A DNA stretch of 64,000 nucleotides from Aeromonas piscicola (lineage in GTDB: Bacteria > Pseudomonadota > Gammaproteobacteria > Enterobacterales > Aeromonadaceae). Below are positions 51,956 through 62,165 of the stretch, in pieces (position 1 is the stretch's first letter; the number at the start of each line of letters is the position of its first letter). Where the stretch lies: contig NZ_CDBL01000055.1 of assembly GCF_000820005.1 (NCBI RefSeq), forward strand, positions 163,428 through 227,427. Direction: 5' to 3'. The translations under genes were made by a program, and so were the position numbers. Below the pieces are notes generated by a model, which was not told where the DNA came from, searched no databases, and saw only the letters and a program-made list of their open reading frames with translations.

Positions 51956-53289
51956 GCAACTTGTCGCTGGATTTCTCGTCGGATTTTCGCCCGCTGGCGG
52001 CCCGGATGCGGCCGCAAAACCTCGACCAGTACATAGGTCAGCAGCATATCCTGGGGCCTGACAAGCCCCTGCGCAAAGCCATACTGGCCGGTCACTGCCA
52101 CTCGATGATTTTGTGGGGCCCGCCTGGTACCGGCAAGACCACGCTGGCGGAGCTGATGGCTCACTACTGTCAGGCGGAAGTGGAGCGGCTCTCGGCGGTC
52201 ACCTCCGGCATCAAGGAGATCCGCGCCGCCATCGACAAGGCGAAGGAGAACAGCTGGCGCGGGGTGCGCACCATACTGTTCGTGGATGAAGTGCACCGCT
52301 TCAACAAGAGCCAGCAGGATGTGTTCCTGCCCCACATCGAAGACGGCACCATCACCTTTATCGGTGCTACCACTGAAAACCCCTCGTTCGAACTCAACAA
52401 CGCACTGCTCTCCCGAGCCCGGGTCTATCTGCTCAAGCGGCTGGAAGAAGACGACATACTCGCCATGCTCGAGCAGGCGATGCAGGATCCGCGCGGTCTC
52501 AATGATCCGACCCTGACTTTTGCCCCCGGGGTGAAGGAGGCGCTGGCCAAGGCGGTGGATGGGGACGGGCGCAAGTCCCTCAACTATCTGGAGCTGCTGG
52601 CCGACATGGCCGAGACCAATGGCGAAGGGAAGAGAGTGATCGACAGCGCTCTGCTCGCCGCCGTAGTGGGGGAGCACGTGGCACGTTTTGACAAGGGCGG
52701 CGATCACTTCTACGACCTCATCTCGGCGGTACACAAGTCGATTCGCGGCTCTGCCCCCGATGCGGCACTCTACTGGTACGCCCGCATGGTGAGCGCCGGC
52801 TGCGATCCCTTGTATATCGCCCGCCGCTTGCTGGCCATCGCCTCGGAAGACGTGGGCAATGCCGATCCGCGGGCCATGCAGGTGGCGCTGTCGGCCTGGG
52901 ATTGCTTTCATCGCATCGGCCCGGCTGAAGGGGAGCGCGCCATCGCCCAGGCCATCGTTTATCTTGCCTGCGCCCCCAAGAGCAATGCGGTCTACACCGC
53001 CTGGAAGGCGGCGCTCAACGATGCCAAAAATCTGCCCGACTTCGAGGTGCCACCGCACCTGCGCAATGCCCCCACCAAGCTGATGAGCGAGCTGGGCTAT
53101 GGCGCCGAGTATCGCTATGCCCACGACGAACCGGGCGCCTATGCCGCCGGCGAGGCGTATTTGCCGCCGGAGTTGGCGGGCAAGCAGTACTACCAGCCCA
53201 CTGATCGCGGTCTTGAGAAGCAGATAGCCCAGAAGCTCGACTATTTGCATGAGCTGGACCGGCAGAGCCCGCAACAAAGGGGCAAGTAG
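51952..53289 (+). CDS. rarA: Replication-associated recombination ATPase RarA (MgsA)
   Basis: A 445-residue AAA+ protein related to clamp-loader subunits that acts at stalled replication forks. Walker A GPPGTGKT (56-63), Walker [15 protein letters not shown] and sensor [12 protein letters not shown] are conserved, and the C-terminal tetramerisation domain ends near [15 protein letters not shown]. The NLSLDF at the N-terminus resembles the sliding-clamp-binding hexamer. Start ATG 51952 is set by the family sequence and overlaps the mini-frame stop. Confidence 0.97.
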   Translation: MSNLSLDFSSDFRPLAARMRPQNLDQYIGQQHILGPDKPLRKAILAGHCHSMILWGPPGTGKTTLAELMAHYCQAEVERLSAVTSGIKEIRAAIDKAKENSWRGVRTILFVDEVHRFNKSQQDVFLPHIEDGTITFIGATTENPSFELNNALLSRARVYLLKRLEEDDILAMLEQAMQDPRGLNDPTLTFAPGVKEALAKAVDGDGRKSLNYLELLADMAETNGEGKRVIDSALLAAVVGEHVARFDKGGDHFYDLISAVHKSIRGSAPDAALYWYARMVSAGCDPLYIARRLLAIASEDVGNADPRAMQVALSAWDCFHRIGPAEGERAIAQAIVYLACAPKSNAVYTAWKAALNDAKNLPDFEVPPHLRNAPTKLMSELGYGAEYRYAHDEPGAYAAGEAYLPPELAGKQYYQPTDRGLEKQIAQKLDYLHELDRQSPQQRGK

Positions 53290-54972
<1,683 letters not shown>

Positions 54973-54987
54973 GCACACGCGCATGAA

Positions 54988-55018
54988 CACAACGCCATGG
55001 CCATGCCATGGCGTTGTG
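54988..55018 (+). terminator. Hairpin after serS
   Basis: A 13-bp perfect stem (CACAACGCCATGG, complement at 55006-55018) with a 5-base loop. The following T-run is short (CGTTTGG). Confidence 0.7.
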
Positions 55019-55107
55019 CGTTTGGGCGCCAAATCTTCGCGTTGGCGCCAAAAAAAGCGTTTCATTCGACCCCTTGTCGAACATTTAACACATTTTTATC
55101 AAGCATT

Positions 55108-55123
55108 GCGCAATCGTTTTTGT
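55108..55123 (+). promoter_or_regulatory. Candidate PurR operator upstream of cvpA-purF
   Basis: GCGCAATCGTTTTTGT matches 12 of 16 positions of the PurR palindrome ACGCAAACGTTTGCGT, including the central CGTTT. It lies 37 bases before cvpA, as expected for the purine-repressed cvpA-purF operon. Confidence 0.65.
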
Positions 55124-55159
55124 TAGACTGCGCCGCAATTTCGCAGGACACTTTTTCCT

Positions 55160-55648
55160 ATGGTCTGGATTGATTACGCCATCATCGGCATCGTCGGTTT
55201 CTCCGCCCTCATCAGCCTGGTGCGCGGCTTCGTCAAGGAAGCCATGTCGCTCGTCACCTGGTTTATCGCCTTCTTCATCGCCAGCCATTTCTATCCCGAT
55301 CTCGCCATCTACTTCACCTCGTTCAGCGACCCTCTGGTGCGCAACGGCCTGGCCATCGCCGCCTTGTTCGTGGCGACCCTGATCCTGGGCGGCGTGGTGA
55401 ACTACGTGGTGGGTCTGCTGGTGGAAAAGACCGGCCTGTCAGGAACGGATCGGGTGCTCGGCATCTGTTTCGGCGCCATTCGCGGGGTACTGATCGTCAG
55501 TGCCCTGCTGTTTTTTATGGATACCTTCACCAGCCTCTCCCAGAGCGACTGGTGGGTGGCGTCCAAACTGGTTCCCGAGTTCAAACCGGTGATCCAGTGG
55601 TTTTTCGGGTTCATGCTGAACTCGTCCAGTTTTCTTAAACAGGTATAG
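55160..55648 (+). CDS. cvpA: Membrane protein CvpA
   Basis: A 162-residue inner-membrane protein with four predicted helices (IDYAIIGIVGFSALISLVRG; MSLVTWFIAFFIASHFY; LAIAALFVATLILGGVVNYVV; ILIVSALLFFMDTF-like). It was first linked to colicin V production and is needed for envelope robustness. It lies 21 bases ahead of purF in an operon conserved with E. coli. The start ATG 55160 gives the family N-terminus VWIDYA. Confidence 0.95.
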   Translation: MVWIDYAIIGIVGFSALISLVRGFVKEAMSLVTWFIAFFIASHFYPDLAIYFTSFSDPLVRNGLAIAALFVATLILGGVVNYVVGLLVEKTGLSGTDRVLGICFGAIRGVLIVSALLFFMDTFTSLSQSDWWVASKLVPEFKPVIQWFFGFMLNSSSFLKQV

Positions 55649-55669
55649 TGACTTCGAGGTAGCAAAGAC

Positions 55670-57190
55670 ATGTGTGGTATTGTCGGTATAGTTGGCACCA
55701 CCCCCGTCAATCAGGCCCTCTACGACGCCTTGACGGTGTTGCAGCACAGGGGACAGGATGCCGCCGGGATCGTGACCATAGAGAGTGGAAACTTCCGGCA
55801 ACGCAAGGCCAACGGCCTGGTGAAGGACGTGTTTGAAGTGCGCCACATGCAGCGTCTGCAAGGGAACATCGGCATAGGTCATGTCCGATATCCCACCGCA
55901 GGTAGCTCAAGTGCCGCTGAAGCCCAACCTTTTTACGTGAACTCGCCCTACGGCATGGTGCTGGCCCATAACGGCAACCTTACCAATGCCAAGGAACTCA
56001 AGGAGCAGCAGTTCAAGGTAGCCCGGCGCCACATCAACACCACCTCCGATTCGGAAGTGCTGCTGAACGTGCTGGCCCACGAACTGGATCTGTGCGACAA
56101 GATGGCGCTGCGGCCGGAGGATATCTTCTCTGCGGTGCGCAAGGTGCACCAGCAGATCCGCGGTGCCTATGCAGTGGTCTCCTTGGTGATCGGTCATGGC
56201 CTTATCGGCTTTCGCGATCCCAACGGCATTCGTCCGCTGATCCTGGGTCGTCGGGCCGATGAGCAGGGCCAGGTGGAGTACATGCTCGCCTCCGAGAGCG
56301 TGGCGCTGGACGCCATAGGTTTCGAGACGGTGCGTGACGTCGCCCCCGGTGAAGCCATCTACATCACAGAGCAGGGCCAGCTCTTCTCCGAGCAGTGTGC
56401 GGAAAACCCGCAGATGAGCTCCTGCATCTTCGAATACGTCTACTTCGCCCGTCCTGACTCGTGCATCGACAAGGTCTCCGTCTACGCCGCCCGCCTCAAC
56501 ATGGGTCGCAAGCTGGGCCGGAAAATTGCCCGCGAGTGGGAAGACCTCGACGTGGATGTGGTCATCCCCATCCCGGAGACCTCCTGTGACGTGGCGCTGG
56601 AGATAGCCCATACCCTCGACCTGCCTTACCGTCAGGGCTTCGTGAAGAACCGCTACATAGGCCGTACCTTCATCATGCCGGGTCAGACCCAGCGCAAGAA
56701 GTCGGTGCGTCGCAAGCTCAATGCCATCAGCTCCGAATTCAAGGGCAAGAAGGTGTTGCTGGTGGATGACTCCATCGTACGTGGCACCACCTCGGAGCAG
56801 ATCATCCAGATGGCCCGTGAGGCAGGGGCGGCCAAGGTCTACTTCGCCTCGGCGGCACCGGAGATCCGCTTCCCCAACGTCTACGGTATCGACATGCCCA
56901 CCGCCAACGAGCTGATCGCCCACGGTCGGGAAGTGGAAGAGGTGTGCAAGCTGATCGGTGCCGATGGCCTGATTTTCCAGGATCTGGAAGATCTGGAAGA
57001 GGCGGTGCGGGAGATCAACCCCGAGCTGCGTCACTTCGAGACCTCGGTGTTCAACGGTCACTACGTCACCTCCGACGTGGATCAATCCTATCTGGACCAC
57101 CTCAACGCCCTGCGCAGCGATGACAACAAGGCGGTACGTGAGTGGCAGGAAGGCACCAGCAATCTGGAAATTTTTAACGAAGGCAGTTAA
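55670..57190 (+). CDS. purF: Amidophosphoribosyltransferase PurF
   Basis: A 506-residue enzyme catalysing the first step of purine synthesis, PRPP plus glutamine to phosphoribosylamine. Cys2 (MCGIVGIVG, nucleophile after Met removal), the glutaminase domain with [21 protein letters not shown] and the PRPP loop [17 protein letters not shown] (Asp366-Asp367) are present. The likely PurR box upstream suggests purine repression. A GGGGGCC/GGCCCCC hairpin at 57219-57240 follows the stop. Confidence 0.98.
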   Translation: MCGIVGIVGTTPVNQALYDALTVLQHRGQDAAGIVTIESGNFRQRKANGLVKDVFEVRHMQRLQGNIGIGHVRYPTAGSSSAAEAQPFYVNSPYGMVLAHNGNLTNAKELKEQQFKVARRHINTTSDSEVLLNVLAHELDLCDKMALRPEDIFSAVRKVHQQIRGAYAVVSLVIGHGLIGFRDPNGIRPLILGRRADEQGQVEYMLASESVALDAIGFETVRDVAPGEAIYITEQGQLFSEQCAENPQMSSCIFEYVYFARPDSCIDKVSVYAARLNMGRKLGRKIAREWEDLDVDVVIPIPETSCDVALEIAHTLDLPYRQGFVKNRYIGRTFIMPGQTQRKKSVRRKLNAISSEFKGKKVLLVDDSIVRGTTSEQIIQMAREAGAAKVYFASAAPEIRFPNVYGIDMPTANELIAHGREVEEVCKLIGADGLIFQDLEDLEEAVREINPELRHFETSVFNGHYVTSDVDQSYLDHLNALRSDDNKAVREWQEGTSNLEIFNEGS

Positions 57191-57218
57191 ACGTTTTCGC
57201 TTGATATGACAGATATGA

Positions 57219-57240
57219 GATGGGGGCCCCGGCCCCCATT
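57219..57240 (+). terminator. Hairpin after purF
   Basis: ATGGGGGCC and GGCCCCCAT form an almost loop-less palindrome with only TTGTCG after it. It may protect the mRNA end rather than terminate by itself. Confidence 0.5.
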
Positions 57241-57378
57241 GTCGTATGCGGGCGGTGGGGCAGGGCTGTTATCTGCTTTAAAAATAATCACTTATACCGC
57301 CAGGTGTGGGCAGTGGCGGCGGGATCCGCTAGCATGGGCAGCCGCGTGCCAATCGCGCCGCCGTATCAACCAGAACAG

Positions 57379-58149
57379 ATGAGAATTCAGATGGATGACC
57401 TGCTAGCCCCCGTGCGCCAGTTTTTGCAGTGTGAGACCCCGGATGCGTGGGTCGAGATGGCGCGGGATCCCGCCTGGTTGCCGACCCTGCTCATCGATCA
57501 CGCCAACTGCGAGAACAAGGCTGCGCTCACCGCCCACAGCCTGGTGCGGCGCTACTGCCTGCCCAAGGGCAAGCGCCATCTGTTGCCCAAGCTGGAGTTT
57601 TATCGGGAGCTGGATGCCATCCCGGAGAAGGCCGAGATCCTGGGCAAGCGCAGCATGGGGGAGTCCGATCGCACCGTGTTTGAGGAGCTGGCCCGCAACC
57701 CGCTGCTGTTTCCCATGGTGCGGCTCATCCAGGAGGAGCTGCATCACTTCGAGCAGGTACTGGAACTGATGGCCGCGCGCGGCATTCCCTATGGCCCCGT
57801 GACCGCCTCCCGCTATGCCCGCAACCTGATGCAGCATGTACGCACCCACGAGCCAGCCACCCTGGTCGACAAGCTGATCATCGGTGCCTACATAGAAGCG
57901 CGCTCCTGCGAGCGCTTTGCCAAGCTGGCGCCCCATCTGGACGAGGAGCTGGGTCGCTTCTATGTTTCCCTGCTGCGCTCCGAGGCGCGCCACTACCAGG
58001 ACTATCTGGCGCTGGCCGAGCAATACGCGGGGGAGGATATCAGCGAGCGAGTGGCTTATTTTGGCAAACTCGAAGCCGAGCTTGTCTGCTCGCCGGATCC
58101 GCAGTTCAGGTTCCATAGCGGGCTGCCTGTCAGATCTGACAGTTGTTGA
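57379..58149 (+). CDS. miaE: tRNA-(ms2io6A)-hydroxylase MiaE
   Basis: A 256-residue ferritin-like di-iron enzyme that hydroxylates the isopentenyl side chain of ms2i6A37 in tRNA. Iron ligands are seen in IDHANCENKAA, QEELHHFEQVLELM, EARSCERFA and SEARHYQDYL. E. coli K-12 lacks it, while Salmonella and Pseudomonas have it. ATG 57379 and ATG 57391 are both possible; neither has a strong ribosome site. The gene ends at a terminator at 58217-58244. Confidence 0.95.
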   Translation: MRIQMDDLLAPVRQFLQCETPDAWVEMARDPAWLPTLLIDHANCENKAALTAHSLVRRYCLPKGKRHLLPKLEFYRELDAIPEKAEILGKRSMGESDRTVFEELARNPLLFPMVRLIQEELHHFEQVLELMAARGIPYGPVTASRYARNLMQHVRTHEPATLVDKLIIGAYIEARSCERFAKLAPHLDEELGRFYVSLLRSEARHYQDYLALAEQYAGEDISERVAYFGKLEAELVCSPDPQFRFHSGLPVRSDSC

Positions 58150-58216
58150 CGCAAGAGGCACTGCCTACCATGGCCATGTTCCTACTACGAGCGACGCATT
58201 CACTTTTTGAGCGCAA

Positions 58217-58244
58217 TTCCCGGCCACTGAGCCGGGATTTTTTT
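58217..58244 (+). terminator. Terminator of miaE
   Basis: TCCCGGC and GCCGGGA flank a 6-base loop, followed by eight T residues. Confidence 0.9.
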
Positions 58245-58275
58245 AGGCTTTTTCAAGCAGATGACGAAGAGGGGT

Positions 58276-58301
58276 GGCCGGTGCCGGGGTCGGCACCGGC
58301 C
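58276..58301 (-). other. GC-rich hairpin after sapF
   Basis: GCCGGTGCC and GGCACCGGC (58277-58285, 58292-58300) form a 9-bp stem just past the sapF stop. There is no T-run, so it may stabilise the 3' end of the operon mRNA. Confidence 0.5.
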
Positions 58302-58307
58302 CGAGGA

Positions 58308-59089
<782 letters not shown>

Positions 59090-59093
<4 letters not shown>

Positions 59094-59152
59094 TGTCCTG
59101 GCTCCTTGGTGGCAGAGCATGCGGCCACGGGCTGATAACGTCTTGGATTCAT
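59090..59152 (-). CDS. 20-codon mini-frame between sapD and sapF
   Basis: The frame starts at the ATGA overlap with the sapD stop and ends at the GTGA overlap with the sapF start, 4 bases each side. It ends KEPGQ-stop, resembling the sapD end EEPKK-stop; GGCTC is shared at nucleotide level. Its start (MNP) is only weakly similar to SapF's (VIEP). It carries the strong AAGGAG that serves sapF. It may be a diverged junction duplicate or simply a coupling peptide. Confidence 0.4.
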
Positions 59153-60147
59153 TTCTTCGGCTCTTCCATGTTCAGCGGGAAGTGGCAGCTGAACTGGTGA
59201 CCCTTGATCTTGCTCATCAACGGCGTCTGTACGCACTGTTTCTGGGCATAGGGGCAGCGGGGACCGAGCCGGCAACCTATGGGCAGGTGCTGCAGCGGCG
59301 GTATCACCCCGGGCAGGGTCTCGAGCCGCGACTTGTGGCGTACCAGCTTGTCAAAGTCGGGAATGGACTTGAGCAGGGCATCGGTATAGGGATGATGGGG
59401 CGAGGTCAGGATCTGCTCCCGAGTGCCCACCTCCACCATCTGGCCGCAGTACATCACGTTGATGGTGTCGGTCAGGTTGGCGATGGCTGCTATGTCGTTG
59501 CTGATGATGAGAATGGTGGTGTTGCCAAGCTTGTTCATCTTGTCCAGCAGCCGCAGGATCTGGGAGTGGGTGGTGGACTCCATGGCGCTGGTGGGCTCAT
59601 CGGCCACCAGCAGACGTGGCTTGTTGGCAATGGCCATGGCGATCATCACCTTCTGGCACATGCCGTCCGACAGCTCGTGGGGATAGGCGCGCATTACCTT
59701 GCGGTGATCCTTGACGCCGACTCGATGCAGCAGGGCGATGGCCTTCTTCTTGCGCCACTGGAAGCGCTGCCAGAACTGGCCCTCGAACGAATCGGTCGGG
59801 ATCGCCTCTTCCAGCTGGGTTCCTATCTCTTCGGAAGGGTCCAGACAGCTGATGGGGTCCTGGAAGATCATGGCGATCTCGCGGCCCATGATCCGGCGTC
59901 GCTCCTTGGGGGCCATGGTCAGCAGATCCATGTCGTTGAAGCGCATCCGGTCGGCACGCACCGTCCAGTTGTCCTTCTGGATGCCGACGATCACCTTGGC
60001 CACAAGGCTCTTGCCGGAGCCCGACTCACCCACCAGGCCGCGGATCTCCCCCTCGGTCAGGGTCAGGCTCACCCTGTCCACCGCCTTGACCTTGCCCTGG
60101 GGGGTGTCGATCTCGATGGTGAGGTTGCGAATATCGAGCAAGGGCAT
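59149..60147 (-). CDS. sapD: Peptide ABC transporter ATP-binding protein SapD
   Basis: A 332-residue ATPase of the DppD/OppD class: Walker A GESGSGKS, signature [14 protein letters not shown] (with DGMCQ where SGGQ is usual, as in E. coli SapD), Walker [13 protein letters not shown] and a C-terminal oligopeptide-transporter extension with four Cys ([15 protein letters not shown] and SC) that may bind a metal cluster. Its ATG overlaps the stop of the upstream mini-frame (TAATG). Confidence 0.97.
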   Translation of the reverse strand: MPLLDIRNLTIEIDTPQGKVKAVDRVSLTLTEGEIRGLVGESGSGKSLVAKVIVGIQKDNWTVRADRMRFNDMDLLTMAPKERRRIMGREIAMIFQDPISCLDPSEEIGTQLEEAIPTDSFEGQFWQRFQWRKKKAIALLHRVGVKDHRKVMRAYPHELSDGMCQKVMIAMAIANKPRLLVADEPTSAMESTTHSQILRLLDKMNKLGNTTILIISNDIAAIANLTDTINVMYCGQMVEVGTREQILTSPHHPYTDALLKSIPDFDKLVRHKSRLETLPGVIPPLQHLPIGCRLGPRCPYAQKQCVQTPLMSKIKGHQFSCHFPLNMEEPKK

Positions 60148-60275
60148 TAATCATTCCCCTCTTTGAGTGCTTCGCGAATGCCTTCACCAGCCAAAGACTG
60201 GTTGACCCGCACGTCGTACAGGAACGGACAGGGGCCAAAGGTGAACATGTCTATCTTGGGCAGAGAGCGCTGCAT
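60147..60275 (-). CDS. 42-codon chimeric mini-frame between sapC and sapD
   Basis: The frame runs from the TGATG overlap with the sapC stop to the TAATG overlap with the sapD start, 1 base each side. Its last 13 residues, [13 protein letters not shown], are identical to the C-terminus of SapC. At nucleotide level 60145-60188 and 60273-60316 align without gaps at about 39 of 44 positions, exactly 128 bases apart. The segment LPKIDM near the start vaguely resembles MPLLDI of SapD. It appears to be a tandem duplicate of the sapC/sapD junction. No function is known. Confidence 0.55.
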   Translation of the reverse strand: MQRSLPKIDMFTFGPCPFLYDVRVNQSLAGEGIREALKEGND

Positions 60276-61168
60276 CAGTCGTTTCCCTCTTTGAGTGCTT
60301 CGCGAATACCTTCACCCACTAAATTGGTGACCAGCACGCTGAACAGAATGGCCATGCCTGGCAGGGTCACTGTCCAGGGGGCGAGATAGATGAGATCGCT
60401 CGAATCGGCCAGCATGGCGCCCCATTCCGGCTGGGGCGACTGGGCGCCGAGGCCGAGAAAACCCACCGCCGAGATATCGAGAATGGCCGCCGACAGGGTG
60501 CGGGTGGTCTGGGCGACCAGGGTCTCCACTATGTTCGGCAAAATGGCCAGACGCATGATCCGCAGCGGCGGCGAACCATCGAGGCGGCTGGCGATGATGT
60601 ACTCCTTCTGCATCTCGGTATGGACCGCGTTGTAGGTCGCCCGGATGAAGGGAGGGATCAGCGCCAGCGTGATGGCGATCAGGGTATTGAACAGGCCCGG
60701 TCCCAGGATGGCAACCATGATGATGGCCAGCAACAGGGAGGGGATGGAGAGCAGGGTATCGAGCAGGTGGTGCAGTACGCTCGATTTCAGCCCCTTGCTC
60801 ATACCGCCTAGGATGCCGATGGCGGTGCCGGCCACCATGGCGATCATCACCACCAGCAGGGCGTTGCCGAAGGTGAGCCGTGCCCCTGCCACCAGACGGG
60901 AGAGAATATCGCGGCCCAGATCGTCGGTGCCGAGGAAGTAGTCTATGTTGCCGCTGTTGGCCCAGGAGGGGGCCAGCAGCAGACGGCTGCTGTGCTGCTC
61001 GTCGATACCGTAGGGCACCACCAGCGGGCCGAACAGGGTAATGAGCAGCAGGATCACGAAGCACCAGAGTCCGCCCATGGCCAGCGGATTGCGGCGATAG
61101 GAGGCCCAGGTCTGCTCCAGCGGGGAGAGGATCTTGAGCTCGGGGTAGAGGTTATTCTTGTCTTGCAT
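60275..61168 (-). CDS. sapC: Peptide ABC transporter permease SapC
   Basis: A 297-residue DppC-type permease with a membrane helix after the N-terminal tail (GGLWCFVILLLITLFGPLVV) and five more downstream. The permease EAA loop is seen around FIRATYNAVHTEMQKEYIIASRLDGSP. It forms the channel with SapB. It starts at ATG 61168, which lies within the last 17 bases of the preceding mini-frame. Confidence 0.96.
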   Translation of the reverse strand: MQDKNNLYPELKILSPLEQTWASYRRNPLAMGGLWCFVILLLITLFGPLVVPYGIDEQHSSRLLLAPSWANSGNIDYFLGTDDLGRDILSRLVAGARLTFGNALLVVMIAMVAGTAIGILGGMSKGLKSSVLHHLLDTLLSIPSLLLAIIMVAILGPGLFNTLIAITLALIPPFIRATYNAVHTEMQKEYIIASRLDGSPPLRIMRLAILPNIVETLVAQTTRTLSAAILDISAVGFLGLGAQSPQPEWGAMLADSSDLIYLAPWTVTLPGMAILFSVLVTNLVGEGIREALKEGND

Positions 61169-61220
61169 AGGATTCCTGGCTCCAGGTCATGCCATGAGCA
61201 CGTTCAGTCTTGTTTTGCAT
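61152..61220 (-). CDS. 22-codon chimeric mini-frame between sapB and sapC
   Basis: The frame starts MQNK, like SapC (MQDK), and ends SYARQE-stop, like SapB (LYAKQD-stop). It overlaps the end of sapB by 17 bases and the start of sapC by 17 bases. The two overlap zones are homologous, with about 20 of 27 bases the same, 52 bases apart and including a shared TATGCAA core. This fits tandem duplication of an ancestral 17-base overlap between sapB and sapC. Translation is plausible by coupling but unproven. Confidence 0.55.
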   Translation of the reverse strand: MQNKTERAHGMTWSQESYARQE

Positions 61221-62163
61221 AGAGTTCTTTGCGCCGCGCCGGATAGATGAGGGTGGTGAGCAGCTCGGTGCTGACGCTGATGAAGATGACGAAGCCGGCG
61301 ACCACCAGGGTGGCGCCCCGGATGGCGGCGTAGTCCTGCAGGGCAATGCTGTTGATGAGCCAGCGGCCGATCCCGTGCCACTCGAATACCACCTCGGTGA
61401 TCATGGCGGAGGTGAGCACGCTGCCCAGCTGCAGGCCGAGCAGCGGCAGTACCGGCGGTAGGGCGTTCTTGAGGCCATGGCGCCAGACGATCTGGCGGCG
61501 GGAGAGGCCACGGCTCGCCGCCGCCTTGATGTAGTTCTGCTTCATCACGTCGATCAGCGAACTGCGCACGTGGCGGATCACCTCTGTGGTGGGCACCACC
61601 GCCAGTACCAGCGAGGGCAGGATCAGATGGCGCAGGGCATCGTGCAGCGCAGCCTGGCGCCAAGGCTCGTGGCTCATCAGCACGTCGAACACGGCTATGC
61701 CGGTGATGGAGGGCACGTCATAGAGCAGGCTGATCTGACCAGAGGCGGGCAGCCAGCCCAGATCCAGCGAGAAGAACATCACCACCAGCAGCGCCAGCCA
61801 GAAGACGGGCACCGCGTAGCCGATGAGGCCGGCGGTCATGATGGAGAGATCCAGCGGCTTGCCTTGATAGAGCGCCGCCAGGGTGCCGAGCGGAATGCCC
61901 ACCAGCAGCGAGATGGCAAAGGCTGCCATGCAGAGGATCAGGGTGGCCGGGAAGTAGTGACGGATCTCCTCCAGCACCGGCAGGCCTGAGACGCTGGAGA
62001 GCCCCAGATCCCCATCCATAATGCGGCGCAGGAAGTCGGGATAACCGCTCCAGAAGCTGGCCTGCTGGCCGATGAGGCGAAAGTCCAGCAGATAGGCGAC
62101 GAAAGTCAGCGCCAGCAGGGTAATGAGCAGCAGGTTGATGCGACGCAGTATATAGAGAAACAT
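61204..62163 (-). CDS. sapB: Peptide ABC transporter permease SapB
   Basis: A 319-residue DppB-type permease with six predicted helices, the first being LYILRRINLLLITLLALTFV. The EAA loop lies near VRSSLIDVMKQNYIKAAASRGLSRRQIVWRHGLKNA. ATG 62163 is set by the family N-terminus, 2 bases after the sapA stop, with GGGAGT upstream. It ends LYAKQD, overlapping the mini-frame at 61220. Confidence 0.96.
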   Translation of the reverse strand: MFLYILRRINLLLITLLALTFVAYLLDFRLIGQQASFWSGYPDFLRRIMDGDLGLSSVSGLPVLEEIRHYFPATLILCMAAFAISLLVGIPLGTLAALYQGKPLDLSIMTAGLIGYAVPVFWLALLVVMFFSLDLGWLPASGQISLLYDVPSITGIAVFDVLMSHEPWRQAALHDALRHLILPSLVLAVVPTTEVIRHVRSSLIDVMKQNYIKAAASRGLSRRQIVWRHGLKNALPPVLPLLGLQLGSVLTSAMITEVVFEWHGIGRWLINSIALQDYAAIRGATLVVAGFVIFISVSTELLTTLIYPARRKELYAKQD

Positions 62164-62165
62164 GC

